This document shows, piece after piece, positions 1-7,883 of a stretch of 34,101 nucleotides of DNA. The notes beneath the pieces are model-generated. The model ran no database searches. It was given only the letters and a program-made list of their open reading frames with translations, and had not been told where the DNA came from. The translations under genes and the position numbers were made by a program. This DNA comes from Bacteroidales bacterium (lineage in GTDB: Bacteria > Bacteroidota > Bacteroidia > Bacteroidales > Paludibacteraceae), in contig CAAGHA010000082.1 of NCBI GenBank assembly GCA_900769555.1, forward strand, positions 1 to 34,101. Reading direction: 5' to 3'. The stretch's first letter is position 1. Every line of letters starts with the position of its first letter.

Positions 1-875
1 CCGGAGGTGAGATTGTTGCATCTATAAACAAAATATCAATCTCTGGGGTACAGGAGAAGATATCTGCTATAACCAAGAAAGGTAAAATCATAATCACCCC
101 TGAAGGAGAATCTGGGCGATATATTATAAAACCTATTCCCGAATATAAGAGTCTTCGCTTCAGGAATAATATCCCTGCCAATGAGCATCTGACCATGCAG
201 ATTGCAAGCCAGGTGTATAAAATCAATACAGCCGCGAATGCACTTGCTTTTTTTGCGGATGACAATCCCTTTTACATAACTAAGAGGTTTGACTATAGGG
301 CTGATGGTTCTAAGATTAGGCAAGATGATTTTGCTTCTATAGCAGGCAAAACCGAGCGAAATAGCGGTAGTGACTTCAAATATTCAGGTAGCTATGAGGA
401 CATAGCGAAGCTCTTGAAACAAAATGTTTCTGCATGGCAAGTTGAGATGGCCAAGTATTTCACGCTTGTTGTCTTTAATTATCTGTTCAGTAATGGCGAT
501 GCACACCTGAAAAACTTCTCACTACAAGAGACCGATGGCGGAGACTACGTATTGACTCCTGCATACGATTTGATGAACACCGCCATACATGTCAATGACG
601 GTGACTTTGCATTGCAAGACGGACTGATTCCTGAGTCAGAATACTCGGATGTATATTCGAGAACATTACACCCATGCAAAGACGACTTCATTACTTTTGG
701 AACGCGCATAGGAGTTCTACCTAAAAAGTTAACCTCTATTATTGAACTGTTTGCAACGGAGCAGCCAAAGGTTTACGAACTCATCGAGAATTCTTTTTTG
801 GAGGAGAAGGTTAAACGCATGTACAAGCAATCGTACCAGGAACGCTTGCACCGCTTTCAAAGAAGTGATAAATAA
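1..875 (+). CDS. hipA: HipA-type serine/threonine kinase, 5' end cut by window edge
   Basis: The frame is open from base 3, so the first ATG at 195 is internal and the gene begins outside the window; about 290 residues are visible. HipA kinases are toxin components of HipBA-type modules and phosphorylate protein targets such as glutamyl-tRNA synthetase. Visible marks in order are ISGVQEK, the ATP-side lysine in RYIIKP, ANEHLTMQIA, the catalytic loop NGDAHLKN and the metal-binding PAYDLMNT. All are characteristic of the HipA C-terminal domain. The usual HTH antitoxin partner and any separate HipA N-terminal domain protein would lie upstream and cannot be seen. The kinase core looks intact. The family call is secure; the target is unknown. 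Confidence 0.9.
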   Translation, partial: GGEIVASINKISISGVQEKISAITKKGKIIITPEGESGRYIIKPIPEYKSLRFRNNIPANEHLTMQIASQVYKINTAANALAFFADDNPFYITKRFDYRADGSKIRQDDFASIAGKTERNSGSDFKYSGSYEDIAKLLKQNVSAWQVEMAKYFTLVVFNYLFSNGDAHLKNFSLQETDGGDYVLTPAYDLMNTAIHVNDGDFALQDGLIPESEYSDVYSRTLHPCKDDFITFGTRIGVLPKKLTSIIELFATEQPKVYELIENSFLEEKVKRMYKQSYQERLHRFQRSDK

Positions 876-921
876 AGTTATTTAGTTAGCAATGATTAGC
901 AATAATACGCAAGAAAGATCG

Positions 922-929
922 TACCTTTG
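922..929 (+). promoter_or_regulatory. Bacteroidetes-type -7 box
   Basis: TACCTTTG fits the TAnnTTTG -7 consensus and lies 46 bp after the hipA stop. No clear -33 TTTG is seen at the usual spacing. It would start a transcript near 936 that covers the hairpin-rich block downstream. Confidence 0.5.
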
Positions 930-935
930 CATCAG

Positions 936-1190
936 TAAATCATTTGGAACGCAAATGCGGTAAGAGGCTGAATATAAACCACTTCAATTTGGTTTCTACC
1001 GAAACTTGAAAATGAGCTTGAAAAGCGCGGTACAACACGTATATCGAAGTCGCTGATTATCAGTACGATGAATTTGTGAGTATTTTCGTATCATTGTAAA
1101 AATGCGAGTTGTACCGATTAAGAGGCTAAAACGCTTTCAATCAATAGTGTAAATGTGTTGCATCGGGAAATGATTTGTTGTAAACTAAGA
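936..1190 (+). other. Hairpin-rich non-coding block, possible structured leader or small RNA
   Basis: There is no convincing gene between 876 and 1213. The block holds several exact inverted repeats: CATTTG/CAAATG (941-946 and 952-957), AAACCA/TGGTTT (976-981 and 990-995), CTGAT/ATCAG (1053-1063), and the long-range pair CGGTACAAC (1028-1036) with GTTGTACCG (1108-1116). The 9-mer TAAGAGGCT occurs twice (961-969 and 1119-1127). AAATCATTT near 937-945 can pair with AAATGATTT near 1168-1176, closing the whole block. A -7 box stands just upstream and a truncated gene just downstream. No known RNA family was recognised. Confidence 0.4.
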
Positions 1191-1213
1191 TAAAGCCATA
1201 CAGATACAATGTC

Positions 1214-1426
1214 ATGGAAATTGTAAATCTACTACATTTAGGGAGTCGTTCCGAGCTTCGTCAATGGCTTAAAGAGAACCACAATACAGAGAAATATTGT
1301 AGGGTGGTGACTTATCGCAGTAAGTGCCCACCTGAATGGCCAGCTATTCCATACATTGATGTGGTGGAAGAGGCTCTTTGTTTCGGGTGGATAGATAGAT
1401 ACTTACATAATTATATAAGTACATAG
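1214..1426 (+). pseudogene. Truncated YdeI-like (YjbR/CyaY-fold) protein
   Basis: The reading frame encodes 70 residues. Residues up to about CFGWID match the N-terminal part of the YdeI/OmpD-associated family, with the usual SRSELRQWL start and VVEEALCFGWID signature. Family members run to roughly 190 residues, so most of the protein is missing. After GWID (about 1396) the sequence becomes AT-rich and the frame closes with an unrelated tail. The break lies only about 35 bp from the end of a metallophosphoesterase fragment on the other strand, so both genes seem to have been cut by one rearrangement. It is probably non-functional. Confidence 0.65.
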
Positions 1427-1428
1427 AA

Positions 1429-1598
1429 TCATAGTTCAACAAACTTATCTCCCTTGAAATCCTGCAGATGCTCACCGTAGGACACATAGCCCATCTGGTT
1501 GCTGACAATACGAGTGTTCCCGATAGTTGCATAAATATTGGCATGTGAATGGCCAAATATCCAAACATCAATTCGGCTGTCGGCAATAAATTGAGGGC
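1429..1598 (-). pseudogene. 3' fragment of a metallophosphoesterase gene
   Basis: Read on the minus strand from about 1598, this piece encodes the family's C-terminal end: FIADSRIDVWIFGHSHA, then GYVSYGEH, then a tail ending FKGDKFVEL and a stop at 1429-1431. Bases 1468-1584 match 6468-6584 of the intact gene at 114 of 117 positions (differences at 1498, 1520 and 1579). The last 12 residues differ completely from those of the intact gene. Nothing upstream of FIAD is preserved, so this is a displaced gene end, not a gene. The longer minus-strand frame covering 1344-1724 is in another phase and is not coding. Confidence 0.85.
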
Positions 1599-1707
1599 AA
1601 TATCATAATGAACGAAGTTACACAAAAAATTAACAATCATTATAACCATAACAATATGTACGGGTAAAATGCTACATAAATTGTATATACATTTTTTGTT
1701 GTAACAA

Positions 1708-1739
1708 TTTGTGTAATTACACATTTTGTACTATATTTG
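1708..1739 (+). promoter_or_regulatory. Promoter of the two-ATPase island
   Basis: TTTG at 1708-1711 and TATATTTG at 1732-1739, 20 bp apart, give a textbook Bacteroidetes -33/-7 pair. The start codon at 1765 follows after a short leader. No second promoter is evident before the downstream KAP-type gene, which supports one transcript for both. Confidence 0.7.
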
Positions 1740-1764
1740 CGGTAGAATAATAAAAATATGGATT

Positions 1765-2898
1765 ATGGAGACTCCTTTCATCTTTGGTAAGATTGCAACA
1801 GAGAAGAATTTTACAGACCGAGAGTTGGAAACAGCTAACTTGGTTCAGAACTTTACATCACTAATAAATACAATTATCATCTCTCCTCGTCGCTGGGGAA
1901 AAAGTTCGCTTGTAAACAAGGCGGCAAAGTTAGCGATGGAACAGGATAGTAAGTTGCGTATCTGTCATATCGACCTTTTCAATGTGCGTAATGAGGAGCA
2001 TTTCTATTCGTTGCTTGCACATAAGGTTATTGTCGCAACATCATCAAAGTGGGAAGAGGCTGTAGAGAGTGCAAAGAGTTTCTTTTCGCATCTTGTGCCA
2101 AAGATTTCAATTGGCAGTGATCCTACCAATGAGGTTTCAATCGATTTTGACTGGGAAACTGTAAAACAAAACCCCGACGAGGTACTTGATCTAGCCGAGA
2201 AGATTGCAAGGAAAAAGGGGCTTAAAATTGTTGTTTGTGTTGATGAGTTCCAGAATATTGCAGAGTTCACTGATCCAGACTATTTCCAGAAGAAGTTACG
2301 TTCTCATTGGCAGCAACACCAAGGTGTTGCCTACTGTTTGTATGGCAGCAAACGCCATATGATGATGGAGGTATTTACCAACTCGTCAAAACCATTTTAT
2401 AAATTTGGCAACTTGATGTTTCTCAACAAGATTGATACGCCTTATCTTGTAAAATTCTTTAATACTCGATTCTCAGATACAGGTAAGACAATTAATGAGG
2501 ATGCCGCCAACTTAATTGTAAAGCTTGTTGACAATCACCCTTACTATGCACAGCAACTCGCACAACAATCGTGGTTAAGAACAAAGGATGTATGTTCTGT
2601 TGAAATTGTACGCAAAGCACACGCTGCATTAGTTGAGCAGTTAAGTCTACTATTCGTAACAATTACAGAAACTTTGACAACACAGCAGCTGAACTACCTT
2701 AAAGCTCTAATTGCTGGCGAAAAGGCGATCAGTTCTACCGATGTGATGCACCGCTACAAAATATCATCTACGACCTCAATAGCTCGTTCCAAGGCAGCTC
2801 TTATAAAGAATGATATTTTGGATAATAAGGCTGGAGAAATCTCGTTCCAGGACCCGATTTATGCCTATTGGTTAAAAATGGAGTATTTTGCAAAGTAA
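1765..2898 (+). CDS. AAA-family ATPase with C-terminal winged helix
   Basis: This 377-residue P-loop ATPase resembles the ATPase/DUF234-like branch of AAA proteins. Walker A is SPRRWGKSS (residues 40-48) and Walker B is KIVVCVDE (154-161). The QNI following Walker B and the NHPYYAQQLAQQSW region are typical of this branch. The last 75 or so residues look like a winged-helix domain ending in an FQDPIYAYWLK motif. The ATG at 1765 is preferred over the one at 1726, because 1726 lies within the promoter region and METPFIFGKI is the usual type of N-terminus. The gene ends 41 bp before the KAP-type gene. Function is unknown; such ATPases occur in mobile and defence settings, which here is inference only. 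Confidence 0.85.
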   Translation: METPFIFGKIATEKNFTDRELETANLVQNFTSLINTIIISPRRWGKSSLVNKAAKLAMEQDSKLRICHIDLFNVRNEEHFYSLLAHKVIVATSSKWEEAVESAKSFFSHLVPKISIGSDPTNEVSIDFDWETVKQNPDEVLDLAEKIARKKGLKIVVCVDEFQNIAEFTDPDYFQKKLRSHWQQHQGVAYCLYGSKRHMMMEVFTNSSKPFYKFGNLMFLNKIDTPYLVKFFNTRFSDTGKTINEDAANLIVKLVDNHPYYAQQLAQQSWLRTKDVCSVEIVRKAHAALVEQLSLLFVTITETLTTQQLNYLKALIAGEKAISSTDVMHRYKISSTTSIARSKAALIKNDILDNKAGEISFQDPIYAYWLKMEYFAK

Positions 2899-2939
2899 AA
2901 CTACCATATAACATAAACAGCATTTATAAAGAAACCGCT

Positions 2940-5900
2940 ATGACACAGCCCAAATATAAAGTAACCTATGTGTCCAACAGTTGTGGGAATACTGATGAAC
3001 TAAGTAATCAGCCACATGAATCCGTTGCACGAAGCCTATACGATCTGCTTATAAATCATAAGGAGATAACACATCCTGTAATAGGAGTTGAGGGTTCTTG
3101 GGGGTCTGGAAAATCCCAAGTAATTAATATTCTTCAAAGAATTATAAAAGATGAAAATAAAATAGATAAATTTTGTTTTATAACTTATGATATTTGGAGT
3201 TCACAAGAAGATTTAACGCGTCGTAGTTTTTTAGATAGTATTTTAAGCAATACTAAAAATAACAACAGGGATTTTGAGACTAAAATTCTGGAAGAGGATT
3301 ATGCTAAATTGAATGCGACTTCTATTATTCGAAAAACCAGGACATTCCCATCTATTAGGTTTTTCTTTGCAACATTATTGCTTATTCCAATAACTTCATT
3401 TATAATTAATTCGATAGAACATTGTATCGGATATAACAACAATGCACTATGGACATACGACCAACTTAAGGGTTGTTTGAATTTAATCCTATCTTTATTC
3501 TCTTTAATAGTATTTATAATTTCTTATAAACAGGAATTAGCTATAATCAACTCGGATTCTAATAAAAAGAATTTTGGAGTATGTAAAAAGTTCATGTGTA
3601 TTGTGGGACGAATGCTATATGTATTCAAAGAGAAAGATATCGAAAAAGAGGATTATGAAACAATTATAACTGATGAACCGTCAGTATCTCGTTTTCAACA
3701 TACATTTGACAATGTCTATAAATCTCTTAAAGCAGGAAAAAGGCTCATTATTGTTTTTGACAATATGGATAGATTAAGCGATCTATCAAAACTGATGAGT
3801 ACATGGTCTTTACTACATACTTTCTTCGCAGAAAGAAACTACCAAGGGAAAATATGGGCAATTGTTCCATATGCAAAACAACAATTAATTGAATTGATGA
3901 ATTCAGAAGGTAATAACGACTGTGATAAAACTTCAGAATTTATTAATAAGACATTCTTCACGACCTTTAGAATACCTGAACCAATTATGGGCTCATGGAA
4001 ATACTTCCTAAACTCTAAATTGAACTACGCTTTTAATCCAACTATTGACGAGGAAGATAAAACAGTCATAGCTCTGATCTTTAGTCGTTCTATGAAGGAC
4101 AAACAAATAAGACCTCGAGATATTATTATTTATGTAAATAAGCTTGTAACTTTATACTCTCAACATTATTTTGAAGAGATTCCAATTAAAGCACTTGCAT
4201 TATACGCTCAATATGAAGATAGGTTTACGCAGCCTTTGGATGCTATTTTAAAATTTAAAGGGTTCGAATCATTTGCACCTTTATTTGAGGATAGTAACCA
4301 ACTTAGTGGTTGGTTGTCATCTATATATTATAACTTACCATCAAATGAGGCTATTGAGATAGCATATGAGCGCAGTATTAATGCATTCCTGCAAGCTGAT
4401 TATGAAATAATGGATGGCAAGGACGAAAAAGAAAGTGCATACAAAGATATGTCATCCAATAAAGCTTTTAAGCATCATATAGATGAATACTTTAATGTTG
4501 AAACTGATTACACCCATCTGAAGATGGAAAATTTATTTTATCTTTTAGGAAAAATAGATATCAGTAGTTTTACTCGACAAAAGATATATAGAAACATCGC
4601 GAATCAAATTCAAATGCTTAAGGACCAATTCTCCATATATGAACCATGGATGGAGTATGGATTCTTAAATTGTGATGAAAAAAGCACGAACACAATTATT
4701 GATACTTTATTACTTGAGTCTAAGCACGACTTTGAAAGTTATTATACAACTGTAATAGAGTTGATTAAGATAAAAGAAAAGAGGAAGTCTTTAAGAGTTC
4801 CTATAGGTAGCTTTGTTGCTGAGTCTGTTCAAGACATGGTAAATATGGTTAAATATCTAAAAGAGGAAAATGCAGAAAAGTATTATACTCGAACTAAAAT
4901 TTCAATTGAGATCTCCAAGCTTCTTGAATTCATGCAGAGCGGGGCTACAACTGGAGAATTATTTAGCAGCAATACTGATTCCATATATGATTTATTACGT
5001 GTATTTAGAGCACATGGAGTAGATCTTAGCATAATTGCAGACGCCATTATTGACGCTAATATAACGATCTCCAACTTATCTATTGACAAAGTAGAACGCA
5101 TATACAAAGTGTTTAATATTGTTAACACACAAAATAAATTGATTCCATCTTATACACAGGTAAATAGCGCAACTGCTAAATATATGATTGTTCCAGAATA
5201 TTTAGCTTGCGCAATAAACAAATTAATATCAACCAATGCTAATGCACAAACTATTAATTCTGCACTATCTAATGAATTTGAAGAAAAGACTAAAGTAATT
5301 TGTAAATATATTACCAAATATGCAAGCACTGATGAATTATTTAAATTAACAGTTGAAAGTAAAAATAAATTATTAATACAAATAATTCAATCATTAATTT
5401 CTGAATACATAAAACCACTTATATCATCAGGATATTTGCTAGAACATACTACAGAAATTATTGATATAATATTAGCCCCTTGTGAGGATAGATTAATTGC
5501 ATTATTAGATGATAATGCAGAAAACATCTTGACTACATATAGTCTTGATTATTTAGGTGTTGATACTTATTGGATTGAAAAAATTAATAAAAAAGCTGTA
5601 GATGAACACATATTCTTTAGGAAGATGAGCGAAAAATGGGTTGAAGGCATTAGTCGATTAAACAAAGAAGATTGGTGTTCTATACTTCGTTATAAAGACA
5701 CAGACTTAATTAAGTATATACAGAAATTGGAAGATGAAGAATTATTGCCTATTGATTTGTGGTATAATACTGATGTCGAAAATGCCGTTAAAGAATCATT
5801 CTTGGGATATATCAAGAATGAAAACCAAATTGAAAAAGGTCTATTTGAATTATGGAAGAAGCATGTTGGTGAAACCATGAAAGCGACATTGGTAAACTAT

Positions 5901-6269
5901 GTAGTTGACTCAATTAAAAATCCTTCTCAAATTAATATCATCCAATTAGTAGAGTTGGTTCATTTATATGTTGAAAATTCAAAGCGTTTGAATGAAGACA
6001 AATATGCGAATTCATTTTATGATGAATACTTTAATAGATTTATAAAAGAAACACATATAAGTTCGTTACTCCAATTCATGGTAGATAATTGGGATAAACT
6101 TAATAAATACGCATTATTGTTAAGTAAAGATAGAATAGATAGGTTGGTTACTGTAATGGATCAACGTAAAAAGGAAATTCCTGTAGAAGCACAAGGATTA
6201 CCCAAATGGGAAGAATATATTAAAATCTTACAGTCTTTGTCAACAAAGGAGAATACAATTGAAGCATAA
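2940..6269 (+). CDS. Large KAP-type P-loop NTPase with two membrane segments
   Basis: This 1109-residue protein starts at the ATG at 2940; an upstream in-frame ATG at 2868 overlaps the preceding gene and is less likely. Walker A is GSWGSGKS (residues 52-59). Two hydrophobic stretches (about 140-159 and 179-196) sit between it and Walker B, RLIIVFDNMDRL (268-279). Membrane segments inserted between the two Walker motifs are the hallmark of KAP NTPases. The remaining 800 residues are alpha-helical-looking, rich in Lys, Asn and Ile, and contain no domain I recognise. The gene is clearly AT-richer than its neighbours, suggesting transfer. It is probably co-transcribed with the ATPase before it and may act at the inner membrane. 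Some KAP-type proteins take part in anti-phage defence; nothing here proves that role. Confidence 0.85.
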   Translation: MTQPKYKVTYVSNSCGNTDELSNQPHESVARSLYDLLINHKEITHPVIGVEGSWGSGKSQVINILQRIIKDENKIDKFCFITYDIWSSQEDLTRRSFLDSILSNTKNNNRDFETKILEEDYAKLNATSIIRKTRTFPSIRFFFATLLLIPITSFIINSIEHCIGYNNNALWTYDQLKGCLNLILSLFSLIVFIISYKQELAIINSDSNKKNFGVCKKFMCIVGRMLYVFKEKDIEKEDYETIITDEPSVSRFQHTFDNVYKSLKAGKRLIIVFDNMDRLSDLSKLMSTWSLLHTFFAERNYQGKIWAIVPYAKQQLIELMNSEGNNDCDKTSEFINKTFFTTFRIPEPIMGSWKYFLNSKLNYAFNPTIDEEDKTVIALIFSRSMKDKQIRPRDIIIYVNKLVTLYSQHYFEEIPIKALALYAQYEDRFTQPLDAILKFKGFESFAPLFEDSNQLSGWLSSIYYNLPSNEAIEIAYERSINAFLQADYEIMDGKDEKESAYKDMSSNKAFKHHIDEYFNVETDYTHLKMENLFYLLGKIDISSFTRQKIYRNIANQIQMLKDQFSIYEPWMEYGFLNCDEKSTNTIIDTLLLESKHDFESYYTTVIELIKIKEKRKSLRVPIGSFVAESVQDMVNMVKYLKEENAEKYYTRTKISIEISKLLEFMQSGATTGELFSSNTDSIYDLLRVFRAHGVDLSIIADAIIDANITISNLSIDKVERIYKVFNIVNTQNKLIPSYTQVNSATAKYMIVPEYLACAINKLISTNANAQTINSALSNEFEEKTKVICKYITKYASTDELFKLTVESKNKLLIQIIQSLISEYIKPLISSGYLLEHTTEIIDIILAPCEDRLIALLDDNAENILTTYSLDYLGVDTYWIEKINKKAVDEHIFFRKMSEKWVEGISRLNKEDWCSILRYKDTDLIKYIQKLEDEELLPIDLWYNTDVENAVKESFLGYIKNENQIEKGLFELWKKHVGETMKATLVNYVVDSIKNPSQINIIQLVELVHLYVENSKRLNEDKYANSFYDEYFNRFIKETHISSLLQFMVDNWDKLNKYALLLSKDRIDRLVTVMDQRKKEIPVEAQGLPKWEEYIKILQSLSTKENTIEA

Positions 6270-6295
6270 TTATGAGATATAATATCTTATAATAT

Positions 6296-6355
6296 AAAAC
6301 CGTTTTTTAAGTCAAGTTTGGAATTTATGTCTATCTTGTGCTCAAAAACGGTTTT
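6296..6355. terminator. 12-bp inverted repeat after the ATPase island
   Basis: AAAACCGTTTTT (6296-6307) and AAAAACGGTTTT (6344-6355) are exact reverse complements with 36 bp between them. It begins 26 bp after the KAP gene stop. The loop is long for a classical terminator, so it could also mark the edge of the inserted segment. Confidence 0.4.
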
Positions 6356-6428
6356 CGTAATTGGGCAATTTTATAAAGTGTAAGCAGTTATTTTACTTCA
6401 TTGAATTATAAAATACCCTCTTATCTTG

Positions 6429-7193
6429 CTATACTTCTATATACATACCACCATTAAATCTAGTATGATGCTCACCGTAGGACACATAGCCCATCTGATT
6501 GCTGACAATACGAGTGTTCTCGATAGTTGCATAAATATTGGCATGTGAATGGCCAAATATCCAAACATCAATTCGGCTATCGGCTATGAAATCACCCAGT
6601 TCGGTTGCAAAGGCACTATTCAACAGACTTCCTTTATGCTGTGGTGCTACGACCTCTAATGTAGGGAGGTGGTGGGTAACCACCACAATATGTCTAGCAT
6701 CACTTTCTGAAACACTTTGCTTGATAAATGCCAAACATTTCTGGTGCTCGACATTGAAATTATCAGTGGTGAATCTTCGCCCTCCATACAAAATCTGCCT
6801 GAAGTCGTTCATGCCACGACTGACAAAATATTCATCTTGAGGTGATATGTTTGACCACAAGGTTGAAAGGATGAAGTCTGTATCGTCAATGCGTACTACC
6901 TTGTTCTGATGGTAATGGACATTGGGAAGAATCTCCCTGCTCCAACTATCGCCATAAGCCAGCACATCACCATTGCCATAGAACTCATGGTTGCTAGGCA
7001 CCAGCAAAACCTCACGATAATTGGCAGATGCCCATTTCCAAAACTTCACGTTTGGCAATGTTCTATCACGTAGATAACCAGTATCACCAGCAAAAACTAG
7101 CACATCTCCAGCCACCTCAAATGGCATACTCTTTATAAATCTTGAATTATCTGACAACTCCAAATGTATGTCAGATGCGTATTGTATCTTCAT
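6429..7193 (-). CDS. Calcineurin-like metallophosphoesterase
   Basis: This is a 254-residue phosphoesterase of the two-metal calcineurin-like fold. Metal-binding blocks appear in order: SDIHLE near the N-terminus, FAGDTGY, PSNHEFYGN, VVTHHLPT and IFGHSHAN. The ATG at 7193 is chosen because MKIQYASDIHLE is the expected start of the fold and an AGAAGAAG stretch precedes it; an in-frame ATG at 7253 would add 20 unlike residues. No signal peptide is seen, so it is likely cytoplasmic. Its substrate is unknown. Its last 117 coding bases are almost identical to the gene fragment at 1468-1584, but the extreme C-terminus (ending GGMYIEV) differs, so this gene may be a mosaic with a replaced 3' end. 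Confidence 0.9.
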   Translation of the reverse strand: MKIQYASDIHLELSDNSRFIKSMPFEVAGDVLVFAGDTGYLRDRTLPNVKFWKWASANYREVLLVPSNHEFYGNGDVLAYGDSWSREILPNVHYHQNKVVRIDDTDFILSTLWSNISPQDEYFVSRGMNDFRQILYGGRRFTTDNFNVEHQKCLAFIKQSVSESDARHIVVVTHHLPTLEVVAPQHKGSLLNSAFATELGDFIADSRIDVWIFGHSHANIYATIENTRIVSNQMGYVSYGEHHTRFNGGMYIEV

Positions 7194-7293
7194 AATTTCT
7201 TCTTCTTTTGTACGCATCACAGCGTGATTAATAATTGATTTGTTGATTTCCATTGGACGGAATAGACGGAGAGGAAGACGTCACCAATGGGTA

Positions 7294-7337
7294 TAAAAAA
7301 AATCGTTGGAAAGTTTGGTAGGGACTTTCCAACGATT
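7294..7337 (-). terminator. Rho-independent terminator of the 51-aa gene
   Basis: A perfect 14-bp stem (7301-7314 with 7324-7337, core TTGGAAAGT) closes a 9-base loop. On the minus strand it is followed by a run of T. It lies 33 bp after the stop of the small gene at 7370-7525. Confidence 0.85.
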
Positions 7338-7369
7338 CTTATCTGATTATCGAACTAAAATATTTGCAT

Positions 7370-7525
7370 CTATAATATTGAAGTTCGCATACGTTTCAAT
7401 TGGATAGTTTCCCCAATAGAGGCTGTTGGTTCAATGCATGAAATAGTGGTATACAGCATACCCTCAAAGCATTTTGTGCCTCGATCGATAGTGGTTGCTA
7501 ATATGTTCATTCTATTTTGCTGCAT
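7370..7525 (-). CDS. 51-residue protein of unknown function
   Basis: The frame runs from ATG at 7525 to TAG at 7370. The product begins MQQNRMNILATTIDRG and ends QLKRMRTSIL, with two cysteines. I do not recognise the family. Support for it being real is structural: a complete -33/-7 promoter 35 bp upstream and a strong terminator 33 bp downstream, with nothing else between them. There is no obvious signal peptide or membrane segment. It could be a regulatory or modified peptide, or the coding part of a small dual-function RNA. An alternative is that only the transcript matters and the frame is chance. Confidence 0.5.
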   Translation of the reverse strand: MQQNRMNILATTIDRGTKCFEGMLYTTISCIEPTASIGETIQLKRMRTSIL

Positions 7526-7559
7526 CTTTAAATTTTTATAGTATTCCCAATACGGGCTG

Positions 7560-7592
7560 CAAAGGTAATGTTTTTTTCTTCAATTTGTCAAA
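7560..7592 (-). promoter_or_regulatory. Promoter of the 51-aa gene
   Basis: On the minus strand TTTG (7589-7592) and TACCTTTG (7560-7567) are 21 bp apart, a close match to the Bacteroidetes consensus. A start near 7552 gives a leader of about 27 bases before the ATG at 7525. Confidence 0.7.
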
Positions 7593-7661
7593 GTATGTCC
7601 GCACTATTTTCAAGGCGTAAAATGCCTGATTATGGGTTATATACAAAGTATATAAGAAAGT

Positions 7662-7883
7662 TTATATGAGTTCTGATTCTAATTCTTGATATAACGCAAC
7701 CGGCCCTAAATGCCATGTTTTTGTACTTTCAACTTTAAGTTTCTTATATAACTTTGAACTGTAAATTAATTTTATAGCATCTATGATGCTTAAACCCTTG
7801 TATTCTACAAGCATACTTGCCAACCAACTTATCTTTGAAGGTAATAGCAAGTGTAGATTGCCTTGGTTAATTTCGCCTATCAT
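7662..7883 (-). CDS. Small partner protein of the DUF3990 module
   Basis: A 73-residue acidic-basic helical-looking protein with the pattern LYKKLKVESTKTWHLG near the end. I do not recognise a named family with certainty; similar short proteins accompany DUF3791/DUF3990 genes. Its ATG overlaps the stop of the DUF3990 gene by four bases (ATGA), which indicates translational coupling. A full-strength AAGGAGGT ribosome-binding site precedes it, unusual for Bacteroidetes. By position it is the last gene of a four-gene toxin-antitoxin-like operon and may be part of the neutralising or targeting machinery. That role is inference. Confidence 0.7.
   Translation of the reverse strand: MIGEINQGNLHLLLPSKISWLASMLVEYKGLSIIDAIKLIYSSKLYKKLKVESTKTWHLGPVALYQELESELI

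Noticed and set aside
1344..1724. Minus-strand open frame of 126 codons between YdeI remnant and ATPase.
   Set aside because: It crosses the phosphoesterase fragment in the wrong phase and shows no domain or codon pattern of a gene.
1468..6584. The two phosphoesterase copies are offset by exactly 5000 bp, which could hint at an assembly artefact.
   Set aside because: The copies differ at three positions and have different flanks and tails, so they are true homologous segments; the round number is most likely chance.
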